58,523 nucleotides of DNA, taken from the NCBI RefSeq assembly GCF_029335485.1, contig NZ_JARJLM010000446.1, positions 1-58,523 of the forward strand. The letters run 5' to 3'. Source of the stretch: Cupriavidus basilensis. Its GTDB lineage: Bacteria; Pseudomonadota; Gammaproteobacteria; Burkholderiales; Burkholderiaceae. The notes under the pieces were generated by a model that made no database searches, was not told the origin of the DNA, and was given only the letters and a program-made list of their open reading frames with translations. Both the position numbers and the translations under genes were made by a program. This document shows positions 17,062 through 26,929 of this stretch, piece by piece (position 1 is the first letter of the stretch; each line of letters begins with the position of its first letter).

Positions 17062-19686
17062 ATGAAAGTCTCCGACATCCGCAGCAAGTTCCTGCAGTAC
17101 TTCGAATCGAAGGGCCACACCGTGGTCCGCTCGTCCAGCCTGGTGCCGGGGAACGATCCGACGTTGCTGTTCACCAATTCCGGCATGGTGCAGTTCAAGG
17201 ACGTGTTCCTGGGCACCGACAAGCGCCCATACACCCGCGCGACCTCGTCGCAGCGTTCGGTGCGCGCCGGCGGCAAGCACAACGACCTGGAGAACGTGGG
17301 CTATACCGCGCGTCACCACACCTTCTTTGAAATGCTCGGCAACTTCTCGTTTGGCGACTATTTCAAGCGCGAGGCCATCCAGTACGCGTGGGAACTGCTG
17401 ACCAAGGTCTACCAGCTGCCGGCCGACAAGCTGTGGGTCACGGTGTACGCGGAAGACGACGAAGCCTACGACATCTGGGCCAAGGAAGTCGGCGTGCCGG
17501 CCGAGCGCATCGTGCGCATCGGCGACAACAAGGGCGCGCGCTACGCTTCCGACAACTTCTGGCAGATGGCCGACACCGGCCCCTGCGGCCCCTGCTCGGA
17601 AATCTTCTACGACCACGGCCCGGAAGTGTGGGGCGGCCCGCCGGGATCTCCCGACGAAGACGGCGACCGCTACATCGAGATCTGGAACCTGGTGTTCATG
17701 CAGTTCAACCGGGACGATCAAGGCAATATGCCGCGCCTGCCCAAGCCCTGCGTCGATACCGGCATGGGCCTGGAACGGATCGCCGCGGTGCTGCAGCACG
17801 TGCACAGCAACTATGAGATCGACCTGTTCCAGGCACTGATCAAGGCCGCTGCGCGCGAGACCCATACCGACAACCTCAACCAGAATTCGCTCAAGGTCAT
17901 CGCCGACCACATCCGCGCCTGCGCCTTCCTGATCGTCGACGGCGTGATCCCCGGCAACGAAGGCCGCGGCTACGTGCTGCGCCGGATCGTCCGCCGCGCC
18001 ATCCGCCATGGCTACAAGCTGGGCCAGAAGACGCCGTTCTTCCACAAGCTGGTGGCCGACCTGGTGGCGCAGATGGGCGAAGCCTATCCGGAGCTGGCCG
18101 AAGCCGAGTCGCGCGTGGTGGAAGTGCTCAAGGTGGAGGAAGAGCGCTTCTTCGAGACCATCGAGAACGGCATGTCGATCCTCGATGCGGCGCTGGCCGG
18201 GCTGAAGCTCAAGGGCGGCAAGGTGTTCGACGGCGAACTCGCTTTCAAGCTGCACGACACCTTCGGCTTCCCGCTCGACCTGACGCAGGACGTGTGCCGC
18301 GAACAGGAAATCACCGTCGACGAGGCTGCCTTCGACGCCGCCATGAACCGCCAGCGCGAGCAGGCCCGTGCCGCCGGCAAGTTCAAGATGGCCGCGGGCC
18401 TGGAGTACAAGGGCGACAAGACCGCCTTCCACGGCTACGAGAAGCTGGCCGTCGATGGCGCAAAGATCACGGCACTCTATGTGGACGGCGCCGCCGTCGA
18501 CGCCATGCAGCCGGGCCAGACCGGTGTGGTGGTGCTCGACAACACGCCGTTCTACGCCGAGTCCGGCGGCCAGGCCGGCGACCAGGGCGAACTGCAGGGC
18601 GGCAGCGCCGTCTTCACCGTGGCCGACACCACCAAGGTGCAGGCCGACGTGTTCGGCCACCAGGGCACCCTGGCGGGCGGCGCGCTCAAGGTCGGCGACA
18701 GCGTCACCGCGCAGGTCGACGCGCAGCGCCGCGCGCGCACCGTGCGCAACCACTCGGCCACCCACCTGATGCACAAGGCCTTGCGCGAAGTGCTGGGCAG
18801 CCACGTGCAGCAGAAGGGCTCGCTGGTGGATGCCGACAAGACCCGCTTCGACTTCTCGCACAATGCGCCGCTGACCGACGAGCAGATCCGCCGCGTTGAG
18901 GAAATCGTCAACGCCGAGATCCTGCAGAACGCGGCCACCGGCGCCGAGATCATGCCTTTTGACGACGCTGTCAAGAGCGGTGCCATGGCGCTGTTCGGCG
19001 AAAAGTACGCCGACGACGTGCGTGTGCTGTCGATCGGCAGTTCCAAGGAACTGTGCGGCGGCACCCACGTGACCCGCACCGGCGATATCGGCGTGTTCAA
19101 GATCGTGGTGGAAGGCGGCGTGGCGGCGGGCATCCGCCGCGTCGAGGCCATCACCGGCGACAACGCGCTGCATTACCTCCAGGCGCTGGATGCCAGGCTG
19201 AACGAAGCCGCCGCCGCGCTCAAGGCGCAGCCGTCCGAACTGGTGCCGCGTATCGGCCAGGTGCAGGAGCAGGTGCGGGCGCTGGAGAAGGAGCTGGAAC
19301 GCCTCAAGAGCAAGCTGGCCGCCTCGCAGGGCGACGAGCTGGCGGCGCAGGCCATCGACGTGAAGGGCATCAAGGTGCTGGCCGCCCAGCTCGACGGCGC
19401 CGACGTCAAGACGCTGCGCGAGACCATGGACAAGCTCAAGGACAAGCTGGGCACCGCGGCCATCGTGCTGGGCGCCGTGGCCGACGGCAAGGTCAGCCTG
19501 ATTGCTGGCGTGACCGCCGATGCCACAGCCAGGGTCAAGGCCGGCGAACTGGTCAACTTTGTCGCCCAGCAGGTCGGCGGCAAGGGCGGCGGCCGTCCGG
19601 ACATGGCGCAGGCTGGCGGCACCGAGCCGGCCAATCTGCCGAAGGCGCTGGCGGGCGTTGGCGAGTGGGTGGCAGGCAAGGTCTGA
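17062..19686 (+). CDS. alaS: alanine--tRNA ligase
   Basis: An 874-residue class II alanyl-tRNA synthetase, close to the E. coli length of 876. The catalytic domain starts [15 protein letters not shown] and contains [20 protein letters not shown] and [20 protein letters not shown]. The editing domain is intact, with zinc ligands in [10 protein letters not shown] and KELCGGTHV, and the C-terminal C-Ala domain ends with [16 protein letters not shown] chose ATG 17062 ([10 protein letters not shown]) as the usual start; ATG 17035 would add nine residues. It charges tRNA-Ala in the cytoplasm. Two hairpins follow the stop. Confidence 0.98.
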   Translation: MKVSDIRSKFLQYFESKGHTVVRSSSLVPGNDPTLLFTNSGMVQFKDVFLGTDKRPYTRATSSQRSVRAGGKHNDLENVGYTARHHTFFEMLGNFSFGDYFKREAIQYAWELLTKVYQLPADKLWVTVYAEDDEAYDIWAKEVGVPAERIVRIGDNKGARYASDNFWQMADTGPCGPCSEIFYDHGPEVWGGPPGSPDEDGDRYIEIWNLVFMQFNRDDQGNMPRLPKPCVDTGMGLERIAAVLQHVHSNYEIDLFQALIKAAARETHTDNLNQNSLKVIADHIRACAFLIVDGVIPGNEGRGYVLRRIVRRAIRHGYKLGQKTPFFHKLVADLVAQMGEAYPELAEAESRVVEVLKVEEERFFETIENGMSILDAALAGLKLKGGKVFDGELAFKLHDTFGFPLDLTQDVCREQEITVDEAAFDAAMNRQREQARAAGKFKMAAGLEYKGDKTAFHGYEKLAVDGAKITALYVDGAAVDAMQPGQTGVVVLDNTPFYAESGGQAGDQGELQGGSAVFTVADTTKVQADVFGHQGTLAGGALKVGDSVTAQVDAQRRARTVRNHSATHLMHKALREVLGSHVQQKGSLVDADKTRFDFSHNAPLTDEQIRRVEEIVNAEILQNAATGAEIMPFDDAVKSGAMALFGEKYADDVRVLSIGSSKELCGGTHVTRTGDIGVFKIVVEGGVAAGIRRVEAITGDNALHYLQALDARLNEAAAALKAQPSELVPRIGQVQEQVRALEKELERLKSKLAASQGDELAAQAIDVKGIKVLAAQLDGADVKTLRETMDKLKDKLGTAAIVLGAVADGKVSLIAGVTADATARVKAGELVNFVAQQVGGKGGGRPDMAQAGGTEPANLPKALAGVGEWVAGKV

Positions 19687-19746
19687 GGTAAATCTCGGGC
19701 ACTGGACGAAGCCGGCAGGATGCGCCAGAGCCGTTTGCAATGACGA

Positions 19747-19780
19747 CGGCTGTCGCTCCCTCTCGCGGGAGTGACAGCCG
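19747..19780 (+). terminator. hairpin downstream of alaS
   Basis: Stem CGGCTGTC / GACAGCCG with an inner CTCCC/GGGAG extension, 60 bases past the alaS stop. It lacks a T-run, so it may protect the mRNA end or help termination rather than act alone. Confidence 0.45.
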
Positions 19781-19805
19781 GGACTTTCAGTCCCCCCACA
19801 GTATC

Positions 19806-19830
19806 AAAAAGGCGCTCCGGCGCCTTTTTT
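19806..19830. terminator. bidirectional rho-independent terminator (alaS / slipin)
   Basis: AAAAAGGCGC and GCGCCTTTTTT form a strong stem with loop TCCG. The A-run on one side and T-run on the other allow use by both convergent genes. The last base overlaps the slipin stop codon. Confidence 0.9.
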
Positions 19831-20591
19831 CACGTCTGCCCGCGGCTCAGCTTTCCCACCAGCGTCAAGATATCGATCGGCAGCGGAAACACGATGGTCG
19901 AACTCTTGTCGCCCGCGATCTGGGTCAGCGTCTGCAGGTAGCGCAACTGCATCGCCTGCGGCTCCCTGGCCAGCATCTGCGCCGCTTCCAGCAGCTTTTC
20001 CGACGCCTGCAATTCCCCTTCCGCATGGATCACCTTGGCGCGCCGCTCGCGTTCGGCCTCGGCCTGGCGCGCAATCGCGCGGATCATGGTCTCGTTGAGG
20101 TCGACGTGCTTGATTTCCACGTTGGAGACCTTGATGCCCCAGCTGTCGGTCTGGGCGTCCAGCGCCTTCTGGATGTCGATATTGAGCTGCTCGCGCTCGG
20201 CCAGCATCTCGTCGAGTTCATGCTTGCCCAGCACCGAGCGCAGCGTGGTCTGCGCCAGCTGGCTGGTGGCCTCGAGGAAATTCGCCACCTGGATGATGGC
20301 GCGCTCCGGGTCGATCACGCGGAAGTACACCACGGCGTTCACCTTGACCGACACGTTGTCGCGCGAGATCACATCCTGCGGCGGCACGTCCATCACCACG
20401 GTGCGCAGGTCCACGCGCACCATCTGCTGCACCGCCGGGATCAGGATCACCAGCCCCGGCCCCTTCACCTTCCAGAAGCGTCCCAGCATGAACACCACGC
20501 CTCGCTCGTACTCGCGCAGCACGCGGATGGAGGAAACGATGAGCAGGGCAATGATGAAGACCAGGCCGCCCGCGCTGAATCCGAATGCCAT
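19830..20591 (-). CDS. slipin, SPFH/band-7 membrane protein
   Basis: A 253-residue stomatin-like protein. One N-terminal membrane segment (about residues 6-24) is followed by the SPFH domain, with [34 protein letters not shown] and the conserved [16 protein letters not shown] helical C-terminal part (about 175-225, rich in Glu, Arg and Ala) suits oligomerisation. I chose MAFGFS because AAGGAG is 7 bases upstream; ATG 20597 is only one base from it. It abuts the NfeD gene, and in archaea and bacteria such slipins are partners or substrates of NfeD-type proteases. Confidence 0.93.
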   Translation of the reverse strand: MAFGFSAGGLVFIIALLIVSSIRVLREYERGVVFMLGRFWKVKGPGLVILIPAVQQMVRVDLRTVVMDVPPQDVISRDNVSVKVNAVVYFRVIDPERAIIQVANFLEATSQLAQTTLRSVLGKHELDEMLAEREQLNIDIQKALDAQTDSWGIKVSNVEIKHVDLNETMIRAIARQAEAERERRAKVIHAEGELQASEKLLEAAQMLAREPQAMQLRYLQTLTQIAGDKSSTIVFPLPIDILTLVGKLSRGQT

Positions 20592-20593
20592 GA

Positions 20594-22087
20594 TCATGCT
20601 CCTTGGGTGGATGATTGAATTGGGACCGTGTCGGCAGCGCGCACCTCCAGCAGCAGGCCGTGGCGCCCGATCACCAGCACACGCTGGCCTTGCGTCAGCG
20701 GCAGGGCACTGTGCACGCGCCAGCGTTCGCCGCGTATTTCGGCCCAGCCATCGTCCCGGAGGTCCTCCAGCACCACGCCGGGCGTGCCGATCATCGCATC
20801 GCCGCCACTGATCGACGGCATGCGCCGCGCGCGCCAGAGCAGCGTCCAGACGGCAAACAGGAAGACTGCGCTCGCCAGCGCCAGGCTGCCGATCAGCCAC
20901 AGCGGAATGCCGAAGCCGGGCACATCCGTGTCGATCAGCATCACTGCGCCGAAGATAAAGGCGATGATGCCGCCCACGCCAAGCGCGCCGAAGGTCGGCA
21001 GGTACAGTTCGGCCACCATGCAGCCGATGCCCAGTGCGATCAGCCCCAGTCCGGCGTAGCTGACCGGCAGCATATGCAGCGCGAACAGCGCCAGCAGCAG
21101 GCAGATCGCGCCACCGACGCCGGGCACCACCATGCCCGGCGTGGAGAATTCGAAGATCAGGCCATAGATGCCGGCCATCATCAGGATCAGCGCCACGCTG
21201 GGATCCGTGATGACCGCCAGGAAGCGGTCGCGCCAGTCCGGCTCCTGCACCTGCACCGGTGCCTGCGCGGTGCGCAGCACGCGCTGCACGCCGGCCGCCT
21301 GGACCCGGCGCCCGTCAAGGGCGCGCAGCAGGGCGGGCAGGTCGGGCGCCTCCAGGTCGGCCACATGCTGCGCCACGGCCTCGTCCGCCGACAGGCTGAC
21401 CGCCTCGCGCACCGCACGCTCGCCCCACTCGGCGTTGCGACCGCGCAGTTGCGCCAGGCCGCGGATATAAGCCGAGGCGTCGTGCATCTGCTTGCGCTCC
21501 ATGGTGTCCTGCGGGGGGGCGCCGGCGGGCGCCGAGGCCGGCACCGCTTCCGGCTTTTGCGGCCCGCCGATGCCGATCTGTACCGGGCTGGCGGCGCCGA
21601 GGTTGGTGCCGGGCGCCATCGCCGCGATATGGCTGGCATAGAGGATGTAGGTGCCGGCACTGGCGGCGCGCGCGCCGCCCGGGTAGACATAGCTGGCCAC
21701 CGGTATCTCCGATGCCAGGATGGCCTGGATGATCTCGCGCATCGACAGGTCCAGGCCGCCCGGCGTGTCCATTTCCAGCACGATCAATTGCGCGCCGGCT
21801 TCGCGCGCGTGCGTCATGCCGCGCAGGATGAAGTTGGCGCTGGCGGGGCTGACCGCTCCCTTGAGGGGGATCACGACCACGGGGGCCGTGGCGCTGGCGG
21901 TGGCGACCGGCGCGGCGGCCACGGCGGCAGTGGTTGCCGCTGCCGCCAGGCCGGGGATGGCGCCGCTCGCGCCGTAGGGCGCACTTGCCTGCGCATTGGC
22001 CGGGGCGGACGGCGTGGCCACCGTGGCGGCCACGGCCAGACAGAGGCCGGCGGCAAGCCATCGCAGGAGCATCGGGGCATACTTCAT
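20594..22087 (-). CDS. NfeD-type membrane-bound serine protease
   Basis: A 497-residue NfeD protein of the long form. A signal peptide (about residues 1-33) precedes a ClpP-like serine protease domain: [32 protein letters not shown], then [14 protein letters not shown] with probable nucleophile Ser143. Lys199 in [15 protein letters not shown] is the likely partner of a Ser-Lys dyad. Four to five membrane spans follow (about 285-415), and a soluble OB-fold NfeD domain ends the protein ([20 protein letters not shown]). An alanine-rich linker of about 40 residues after the signal is unusual. The stop overlaps the slipin start region, so the two are translationally linked. Confidence 0.93.
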   Translation of the reverse strand: MKYAPMLLRWLAAGLCLAVAATVATPSAPANAQASAPYGASGAIPGLAAAATTAAVAAAPVATASATAPVVVIPLKGAVSPASANFILRGMTHAREAGAQLIVLEMDTPGGLDLSMREIIQAILASEIPVASYVYPGGARAASAGTYILYASHIAAMAPGTNLGAASPVQIGIGGPQKPEAVPASAPAGAPPQDTMERKQMHDASAYIRGLAQLRGRNAEWGERAVREAVSLSADEAVAQHVADLEAPDLPALLRALDGRRVQAAGVQRVLRTAQAPVQVQEPDWRDRFLAVITDPSVALILMMAGIYGLIFEFSTPGMVVPGVGGAICLLLALFALHMLPVSYAGLGLIALGIGCMVAELYLPTFGALGVGGIIAFIFGAVMLIDTDVPGFGIPLWLIGSLALASAVFLFAVWTLLWRARRMPSISGGDAMIGTPGVVLEDLRDDGWAEIRGERWRVHSALPLTQGQRVLVIGRHGLLLEVRAADTVPIQSSTQGA

Positions 22088-22180
22088 GGCAGTGACGCCG
22101 GCACGAGGGGTGCAAACGCGGCGCCACTTCCAGTGTAGGCGAACGGGCACATCCTGCCGGGCACATCCCAGGCGATCGAC

Positions 22181-23059
22181 TCAGGCCGCAGCGGCGAGAC
22201 CGGGCCGCGGCGCACGCAATGTATCGACGAGCGCGCGCAGCGCGGTATTGGCCATGGCGGGGTGCCAGGCCAGCAGGGTGTCGACCTTGCCTGCCGCGCC
22301 CAGCGCGTGAAGACTGATCCTGGGCAGGTCGCGGTACAGGCCAAGCACCGAACGCGGCACGATGGCCACGCCGATGCCGGCGGCCGCGCAGGCAATGATG
22401 GCGTGATAGGAGCCCAGTTCCAGCACCCGGCGTGGCGGGCTGTCGCCGCCGGCAAGCCAGCTTTCCAGCCGCATGCGGTAATTGCAGCCCGGCTCGAAGG
22501 CCAGCATGGTGCGGGTTTCCAGGTCGGCCGGTGCGTGGATGGGCGCGTGATGCTCGCGCGCCACCAGCACCAGTTCCTCCTGGAAGACCGGCAGCGATGC
22601 CAGCGCAGGATCGTCCAGCGGCTCGGCCACAAAGGCGCAGTCCACCTCGAAGCGCGCCAGCGCCTGCAGGGCCTGGCGCGTGGGGCAGGTCACCAGTTCG
22701 AGCTGCACCTCCGGCCAGGCCTGATGATAGGCGGCCAGCAAGGCAGGCAGGCGGCTGGCCGCCGTGCTTTCCATCGAGGCGATGCGCAGGCGCCCCTGCG
22801 GCTTGGCCGGGAGCACGGCCTGGCGCGCTTCCTCGGCCAGGTCGAGCACGCGCCGGGCATAGTCGAACAGGGTCTGTCCCGCCGGCGTCAGGACCATGCG
22901 CTTGCCGTCGCGCAGGAACAGCTCGACGCCGAGCGAGCGCTCCAGTTGCCGGATACGGGTGGTGACGTTGGATTGCACGCGGTGCAGGCGGGCCGCGGCG
23001 CGGGTGACGCCGCCCTCCTCGACCACGGAGCGGAAGATTTCCAGGGAAGCCAGGTCCAT
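22181..23059 (-). CDS. LysR family transcriptional regulator
   Basis: A 292-residue LysR regulator. The DNA-binding domain opens MDLASLEIFRSVVEEGGVTR and continues with the recognition helix RVQSNVTTRIRQLERSLG. The remainder is the usual effector-binding domain, with a GSYHAIIACAAAGIGVAIVP stretch in its second half. It is transcribed divergently from an MFS transporter, and a perfect 25-bp palindrome lies between them, so it probably controls that transporter. A longer in-frame reading to 23182 exists but would cover the palindrome and is unlikely. Confidence 0.92.
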   Translation of the reverse strand: MDLASLEIFRSVVEEGGVTRAAARLHRVQSNVTTRIRQLERSLGVELFLRDGKRMVLTPAGQTLFDYARRVLDLAEEARQAVLPAKPQGRLRIASMESTAASRLPALLAAYHQAWPEVQLELVTCPTRQALQALARFEVDCAFVAEPLDDPALASLPVFQEELVLVAREHHAPIHAPADLETRTMLAFEPGCNYRMRLESWLAGGDSPPRRVLELGSYHAIIACAAAGIGVAIVPRSVLGLYRDLPRISLHALGAAGKVDTLLAWHPAMANTALRALVDTLRAPRPGLAAAA

Positions 23060-23148
23060 TGCGATCGCCTTGAAGCCTTGAGGGGGTAGTTGCCGGATGC
23101 CGACCGAAACCGGAATCGAAACCTGCGGCGGGCATTGCCGGCACAAGC

Positions 23149-23173
23149 CAATCATCTCGTGCCGAGATGATTG
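23149..23173. promoter_or_regulatory. LysR operator: perfect 25-bp palindrome
   Basis: Two 11-base arms, CAATCATCTCG and CGAGATGATTG, flank TGC. The core TCTCG-TGC-CGAGA is an exact T-N11-A LysR box. It lies 90 bases before the LysR gene and 127 bases before the divergent MFS gene. Confidence 0.8.
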
Positions 23174-23300
23174 CGATCTCAATTATTCATTTTTCGGTTC
23201 AGGGATCCGAGCGTAGCATGCCGCTATGACTTCGACACGCTCACCGGCGCTCCCGCGCCGTCCCGTCCCTTCCCCCCCTTCGCTCCGGGCGGTCGCCTAG

Positions 23301-24539
23301 ATGGGCGGCGCGGACCACCAGCCCGGCGGCGCCAGCGCCGCGGCGCGGACGCAGCCCGGGGCCTGGGCCGTGGCCCTGGCGGGCCTGGTCGCGCTGGGCG
23401 TGGCGATGGGCATCGGCCGCTTCGCCTTTACGCCGCTGCTGCCCATGATGCTGCATGACGGCGCCGTCACGCTGGGCGAGGGCGGCTGGCTGGCTACGCT
23501 GAACTACCTGGGTTACTTTGCCGGCGCTGCCGCCTGCCTGTTCATGCATCCCGATCCGGCTCGCATGGTCAGGTATGGCCTGGCGGCCACCGTACTGTTG
23601 ACGCTTGGCATGGCGGCGCCCGGCGGCATGGCCGCCTGGGGCTTGTGGCGCGCGGCGGCCGGCGTGGCCAGCGCGCTGACCATGGTCTACACCACCGCCT
23701 GGTGCATGCACAGGCTTGCCGAGCTTGGCCGGGCGCCGCTGGGCGGCCTGATCTTCTGCGGGCCTGGCATCGGCATCGTGGTCACCGGCGTGTCCGCCTT
23801 CGCCATGGTAGGCGCGGGCTGGCGCGCGAGCTGGGGCTGGCTGGCCTTCGGCGCGCTGGCGGTGGCGCTGGTCGGCATGGTCTGGCAAGTGTTCCGGCCG
23901 GCATCCCGCGGCGCCCGCCATGAGGGTCCCGCCGCGCCGGCCCGGGCGGCCCCGCGCCTGGACCGCGAAACGTGGCTGCTGACGCTGGCCTATGGCCTGG
24001 CGGGCTTCGGCTACATCATCACCGCCACCTTCCTGCCGGTGATCGCGCGCCAGGCCATGCCGGGCTCGCTGTGGGCGGACCTGTTCTGGCCCATCTTCGG
24101 CGCGGGCGTGACCATCGGCGCTTTCGCGGCATCGAAAGTGAGCACCGGGCGCGACAATCGCCGCCTGCTGGCGTTCACCTACGCCATGCAGGCGATCGGC
24201 GTGGCCATCGCGGTGGTCTGGCCCACGGTCGCGGGCTTCGCGCTCAGCAGCCTGCTGGCCGGGCTGCCCTTCAATGCCCTGGTGGCATTTGCCATGCGCG
24301 AGGCGCGGCGCCTGTGGGGTGGCCAGGCACAGCGGCTGATGGGCCTGATGACCGCCAGCTACGGCCTTGGCCAGATCGTCGGGCCGCCGCTGGCCACGGC
24401 GCTGGTGGCCCGCAGCGGCGGCTTCGCCGCTTCGCTTTGCTGCGCCGTCGCGGCCCTGCTGCTGGGCGGGGCGATCTTCGCGTGGATGGGGCGTGCCGGG
24501 CCCGCCCCGGCACCGGCCCGAGAGACGCCGGCGGCCTGA
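23301..24539 (+). CDS. MFS transporter, YbfB/YjiJ family
   Basis: A 412-residue, 12-span membrane protein of the YbfB/YjiJ group of the major facilitator superfamily. The first span carries the family motif LGVAMGIGRFAFTPLLPMML. Further marks are NYLGYFAGAAACL, FCGPGIGIVVTG and LAYGLAGFGYIITATFLPVI, the last two at the starts of spans 5 and 7. The transported compound is unknown. A stop codon directly precedes the ATG in frame, so the start is certain among nearby choices. It is divergent from a LysR gene. Confidence 0.92.
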   Translation: MGGADHQPGGASAAARTQPGAWAVALAGLVALGVAMGIGRFAFTPLLPMMLHDGAVTLGEGGWLATLNYLGYFAGAAACLFMHPDPARMVRYGLAATVLLTLGMAAPGGMAAWGLWRAAAGVASALTMVYTTAWCMHRLAELGRAPLGGLIFCGPGIGIVVTGVSAFAMVGAGWRASWGWLAFGALAVALVGMVWQVFRPASRGARHEGPAAPARAAPRLDRETWLLTLAYGLAGFGYIITATFLPVIARQAMPGSLWADLFWPIFGAGVTIGAFAASKVSTGRDNRRLLAFTYAMQAIGVAIAVVWPTVAGFALSSLLAGLPFNALVAFAMREARRLWGGQAQRLMGLMTASYGLGQIVGPPLATALVARSGGFAASLCCAVAALLLGGAIFAWMGRAGPAPAPARETPAA

Positions 24540-24635
24540 CGCCGCCCGCTGGCTTGCGCTACAGTATCGCCTTCGCCGTCCCCGCTCCGGTTGGCAAAAC
24601 CGGCGCATGACAGGGCGCGGCGCAGGAGCCGATTC

Positions 24636-25409
24636 ATGTCCTTTGCCTTGCAGCCCACCCGCGCGGCGGGCATCTCCCAGCCAGTCAAAGCAGCCGAGCT
24701 GCGCATGCGCGCCGACCTGGCGGCGGCCTATCGGCTGTGTGCCCTGCAAGGCTGGGACGACCTGATCTACACGCACATCTCGGCAGCCGTGCCTGGCGAG
24801 CCGGATCATTTCCTGATCAATCCCTTCGGCTTTGCCTTCGACGAGATCCGCGCCAGCGACCTGGTCAAGATCAACGGCCGCGGTGAGGTGGTGGGCGATA
24901 GCGCGCATCCGGTCAATGTCACCGGTTTCGCCCTGCATGGCGCGGTGCATGCCGCACGCCCCGATGCGGTGTGCGTGATGCACCTGCACAACAGTGCCGG
25001 CGTGTCGGTGTCGGCCCAGGCCTGCGGCCTGCTGGCGCTGTCGCAGCATGCCCTGCGCTTTTACGGCCGGCTGGCCTATCACGACTATGAGGGCCTGGCC
25101 TTCACGCCCGCCGAGGGTGCGCGGCTGACCGCATCGCTCGGGCAGCATCCCGCCATGCTGCTGCGCAACCATGGCACGCTGACGGTGGGCCGGACCGTGG
25201 CCGAGGCTTACGTGCTGATGGCGACCCTGGTCAAGGCCTGCGAGATCCAGCTGGGTGCGCAGGCCGGCGGGCAGGTGGTGCAGCCGCCACCGGCGCTGGC
25301 GATACGCGCCTCCGAGCAGCTATACGACGGCGGCGCGCTGGAGGGCGAGATGGAGTGGCCATCGCTGTTGCGCAAACTCGATAGAATCGATGCTTCGTAT
25401 CGCGATTGA
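24636..25409 (+). CDS. class II aldolase/adducin family protein
   Basis: A 257-residue class II aldolase/adducin domain protein. The metal-binding histidines are visible in VMHLHNSAGVSV (about residues 110-120) and LLRNHGTLTVG (about 172-182), and the substrate-site segment DDLIYTHISAAVPG is near residue 40. These proteins bind zinc and cleave or epimerise small sugar phosphates, or decarboxylate; this one has no firm substrate. GGAG eight bases upstream fixes ATG 24636. The next gene in the same direction is a small tautomerase, 119 bases away. Confidence 0.9.
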   Translation: MSFALQPTRAAGISQPVKAAELRMRADLAAAYRLCALQGWDDLIYTHISAAVPGEPDHFLINPFGFAFDEIRASDLVKINGRGEVVGDSAHPVNVTGFALHGAVHAARPDAVCVMHLHNSAGVSVSAQACGLLALSQHALRFYGRLAYHDYEGLAFTPAEGARLTASLGQHPAMLLRNHGTLTVGRTVAEAYVLMATLVKACEIQLGAQAGGQVVQPPPALAIRASEQLYDGGALEGEMEWPSLLRKLDRIDASYRD

Positions 25410-25528
25410 GGCAGCGGCTTCACGCCGGTGTCCGCCCCGCTACCCCTGAACCGCAAGCGCCGGCCCGGAGGCCGGGCGCTCGCCGCATTCTCAAAACAGC
25501 CGGACCACCAGGCAACAGGAGCCAGACC

Positions 25529-25717
25529 ATGCCGACTTACCATGTAGAACTCTTCGAAGGCCGAACCATCGAGCAAAAGCGCAAGCTGGTCGAGGAAGTC
25601 ACCCGCGTCACCTGCGAAACGCTGGGCTGTTCAGCCTCGGCCGTCGACATCATCATCACCGATATCAAGCGCGAGAACTGGGCCACCGCCGGCGAACTGT
25701 GGGCTGACAAGAAGTAA
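25529..25717 (+). CDS. 4-oxalocrotonate tautomerase family protein
   Basis: A 62-residue tautomerase. After removal of Met1 the N-terminal Pro is the expected catalytic base (MPTYHVELFEGRTIEQKRKL). The rest, including ITDIKRENWATAGELWADK, fits the 4-OT fold, which forms hexamers. It lies between the class II aldolase and the threonine aldolase genes. An AGGAGCC ribosome site precedes the ATG. The keto-enol substrate is not known. Confidence 0.92.
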   Translation: MPTYHVELFEGRTIEQKRKLVEEVTRVTCETLGCSASAVDIIITDIKRENWATAGELWADKK

Positions 25718-25806
25718 GCCAGGCGCGACGCCAATCCGCCACGGGCCGGAGACCATCAGCCTCAATGCCCGCGGCACCTGCCTCGCCACCCGCAACGGAT
25801 TCCCCC

Positions 25807-26871
25807 ATGCAGCATTTCGCCTCCGACAACTACGCCGGCTTCTGCCCGGAATCGCTCAGGTATTTCCTCGAAGCCAACGGCAGCGGCCACGAGCAGGCCT
25901 ACGGCGACGATTCGTGGACGCAGAAGGTCTGCGACCGCATCCGCGACCTGTTCCAGACCGATTGCGAAGTGTTCTTCGTCTTCAACGGCACCGCCGCCAA
26001 TTCGCTGGCGCTATCGGCGCTGTGCCAGTCCTACCATTCGGTGATCTGCCACGAGCTGGCGCATATCGAAACCGACGAGTGCGGCGGCCCGGAGTTCTTC
26101 TCCAACGGCTCCAAGCTGCTGACCGCTCCCGGTGCCAACGGCAAGCTGACGCCCGACGCGGTCGAAGCGCTGGTGACGCGCCGCTCCGATATCCACTATC
26201 CCAAGCCCAAGGTGGTGTCGTTGACCCAATCGACCGAGGTCGGTACCGTCTATACGGTCGAGGAAGTCCGCGCCATCGCCGGCATCGCCAAGCGCCGCCA
26301 GTTGCGCGTGCATATGGACGGCGCGCGCTTTGCCAATGCCGTGGCGTCGCTGGGTGTGCATCCGTCCGAGATCACCTGGCGCGCCGGAGTCGACGTGCTG
26401 TGTTTCGGCGGCACCAAGAACGGCCTGCCGGTGGGCGAGGCGGTGGTGTTCTTCGACCGCAAGCTGGCCGAGGACTTCGCCTATCGCGTCAAGCAGGCCG
26501 GGCAGCTGGCTTCCAAGATGCGCTTTATCTCGGCGCCGTGGCTGGGCCTGCTGGAGAACGACGTCTGGCTGGGCAACGCCCGCCACGCCAACGCCATGGC
26601 GCGCTTGCTGCACGACCGCATCGCCGCCATTCCCGGCGTGCGCATCATGTTCCCGACCGAGTCCAACGCGGTCTTCGCCGAGTTGCCGTTGCCGGCCATC
26701 GAAGCCCTGCGTGCCAAGGGCTGGCGCTTCTATACCTTTATCGGTGCCGGTGGCTGCCGCTTCATGTGCGCGTGGGACCTGCAGCCTGAAACCGTCGAGG
26801 CGCTGGCTGCCGACATGCGCATTGCCTGCGGCGCCTGTGCACCGTCCGGCCCGGCAGCCGCACAAGGCTGA
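25807..26871 (+). CDS. ltaE: low-specificity threonine aldolase
   Basis: A 354-residue PLP enzyme of the threonine aldolase family that cleaves threonine or allo-threonine to glycine and acetaldehyde. Marks are FASDNYAGFCPESL at the start, HELAHIETDECGGPEFF (about residues 82-98), the cofactor Asp in MDGARFANA (Asp171), and FGGTKNGLPVG with the PLP lysine Lys204. I chose ATG 25807, where family homology begins. An ATG at 25765 would add 14 residues with codon use less like this genome. Confidence 0.93.
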   Translation: MQHFASDNYAGFCPESLRYFLEANGSGHEQAYGDDSWTQKVCDRIRDLFQTDCEVFFVFNGTAANSLALSALCQSYHSVICHELAHIETDECGGPEFFSNGSKLLTAPGANGKLTPDAVEALVTRRSDIHYPKPKVVSLTQSTEVGTVYTVEEVRAIAGIAKRRQLRVHMDGARFANAVASLGVHPSEITWRAGVDVLCFGGTKNGLPVGEAVVFFDRKLAEDFAYRVKQAGQLASKMRFISAPWLGLLENDVWLGNARHANAMARLLHDRIAAIPGVRIMFPTESNAVFAELPLPAIEALRAKGWRFYTFIGAGGCRFMCAWDLQPETVEALAADMRIACGACAPSGPAAAQG

Positions 26872-26929
26872 AGCGCCCCGACGCTACCAGCTACCACGCC
26901 GCAAAACCACAATAACAGGAGCCCCCCGC

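Noticed and set aside
16882-19740. Very long open frame on the minus strand over alaS (952 codons)
   Set aside because: It mirrors alaS, is rich in His, Gly, Gln, Val and Arg as expected of an antisense frame in GC-rich DNA, and has no family features.
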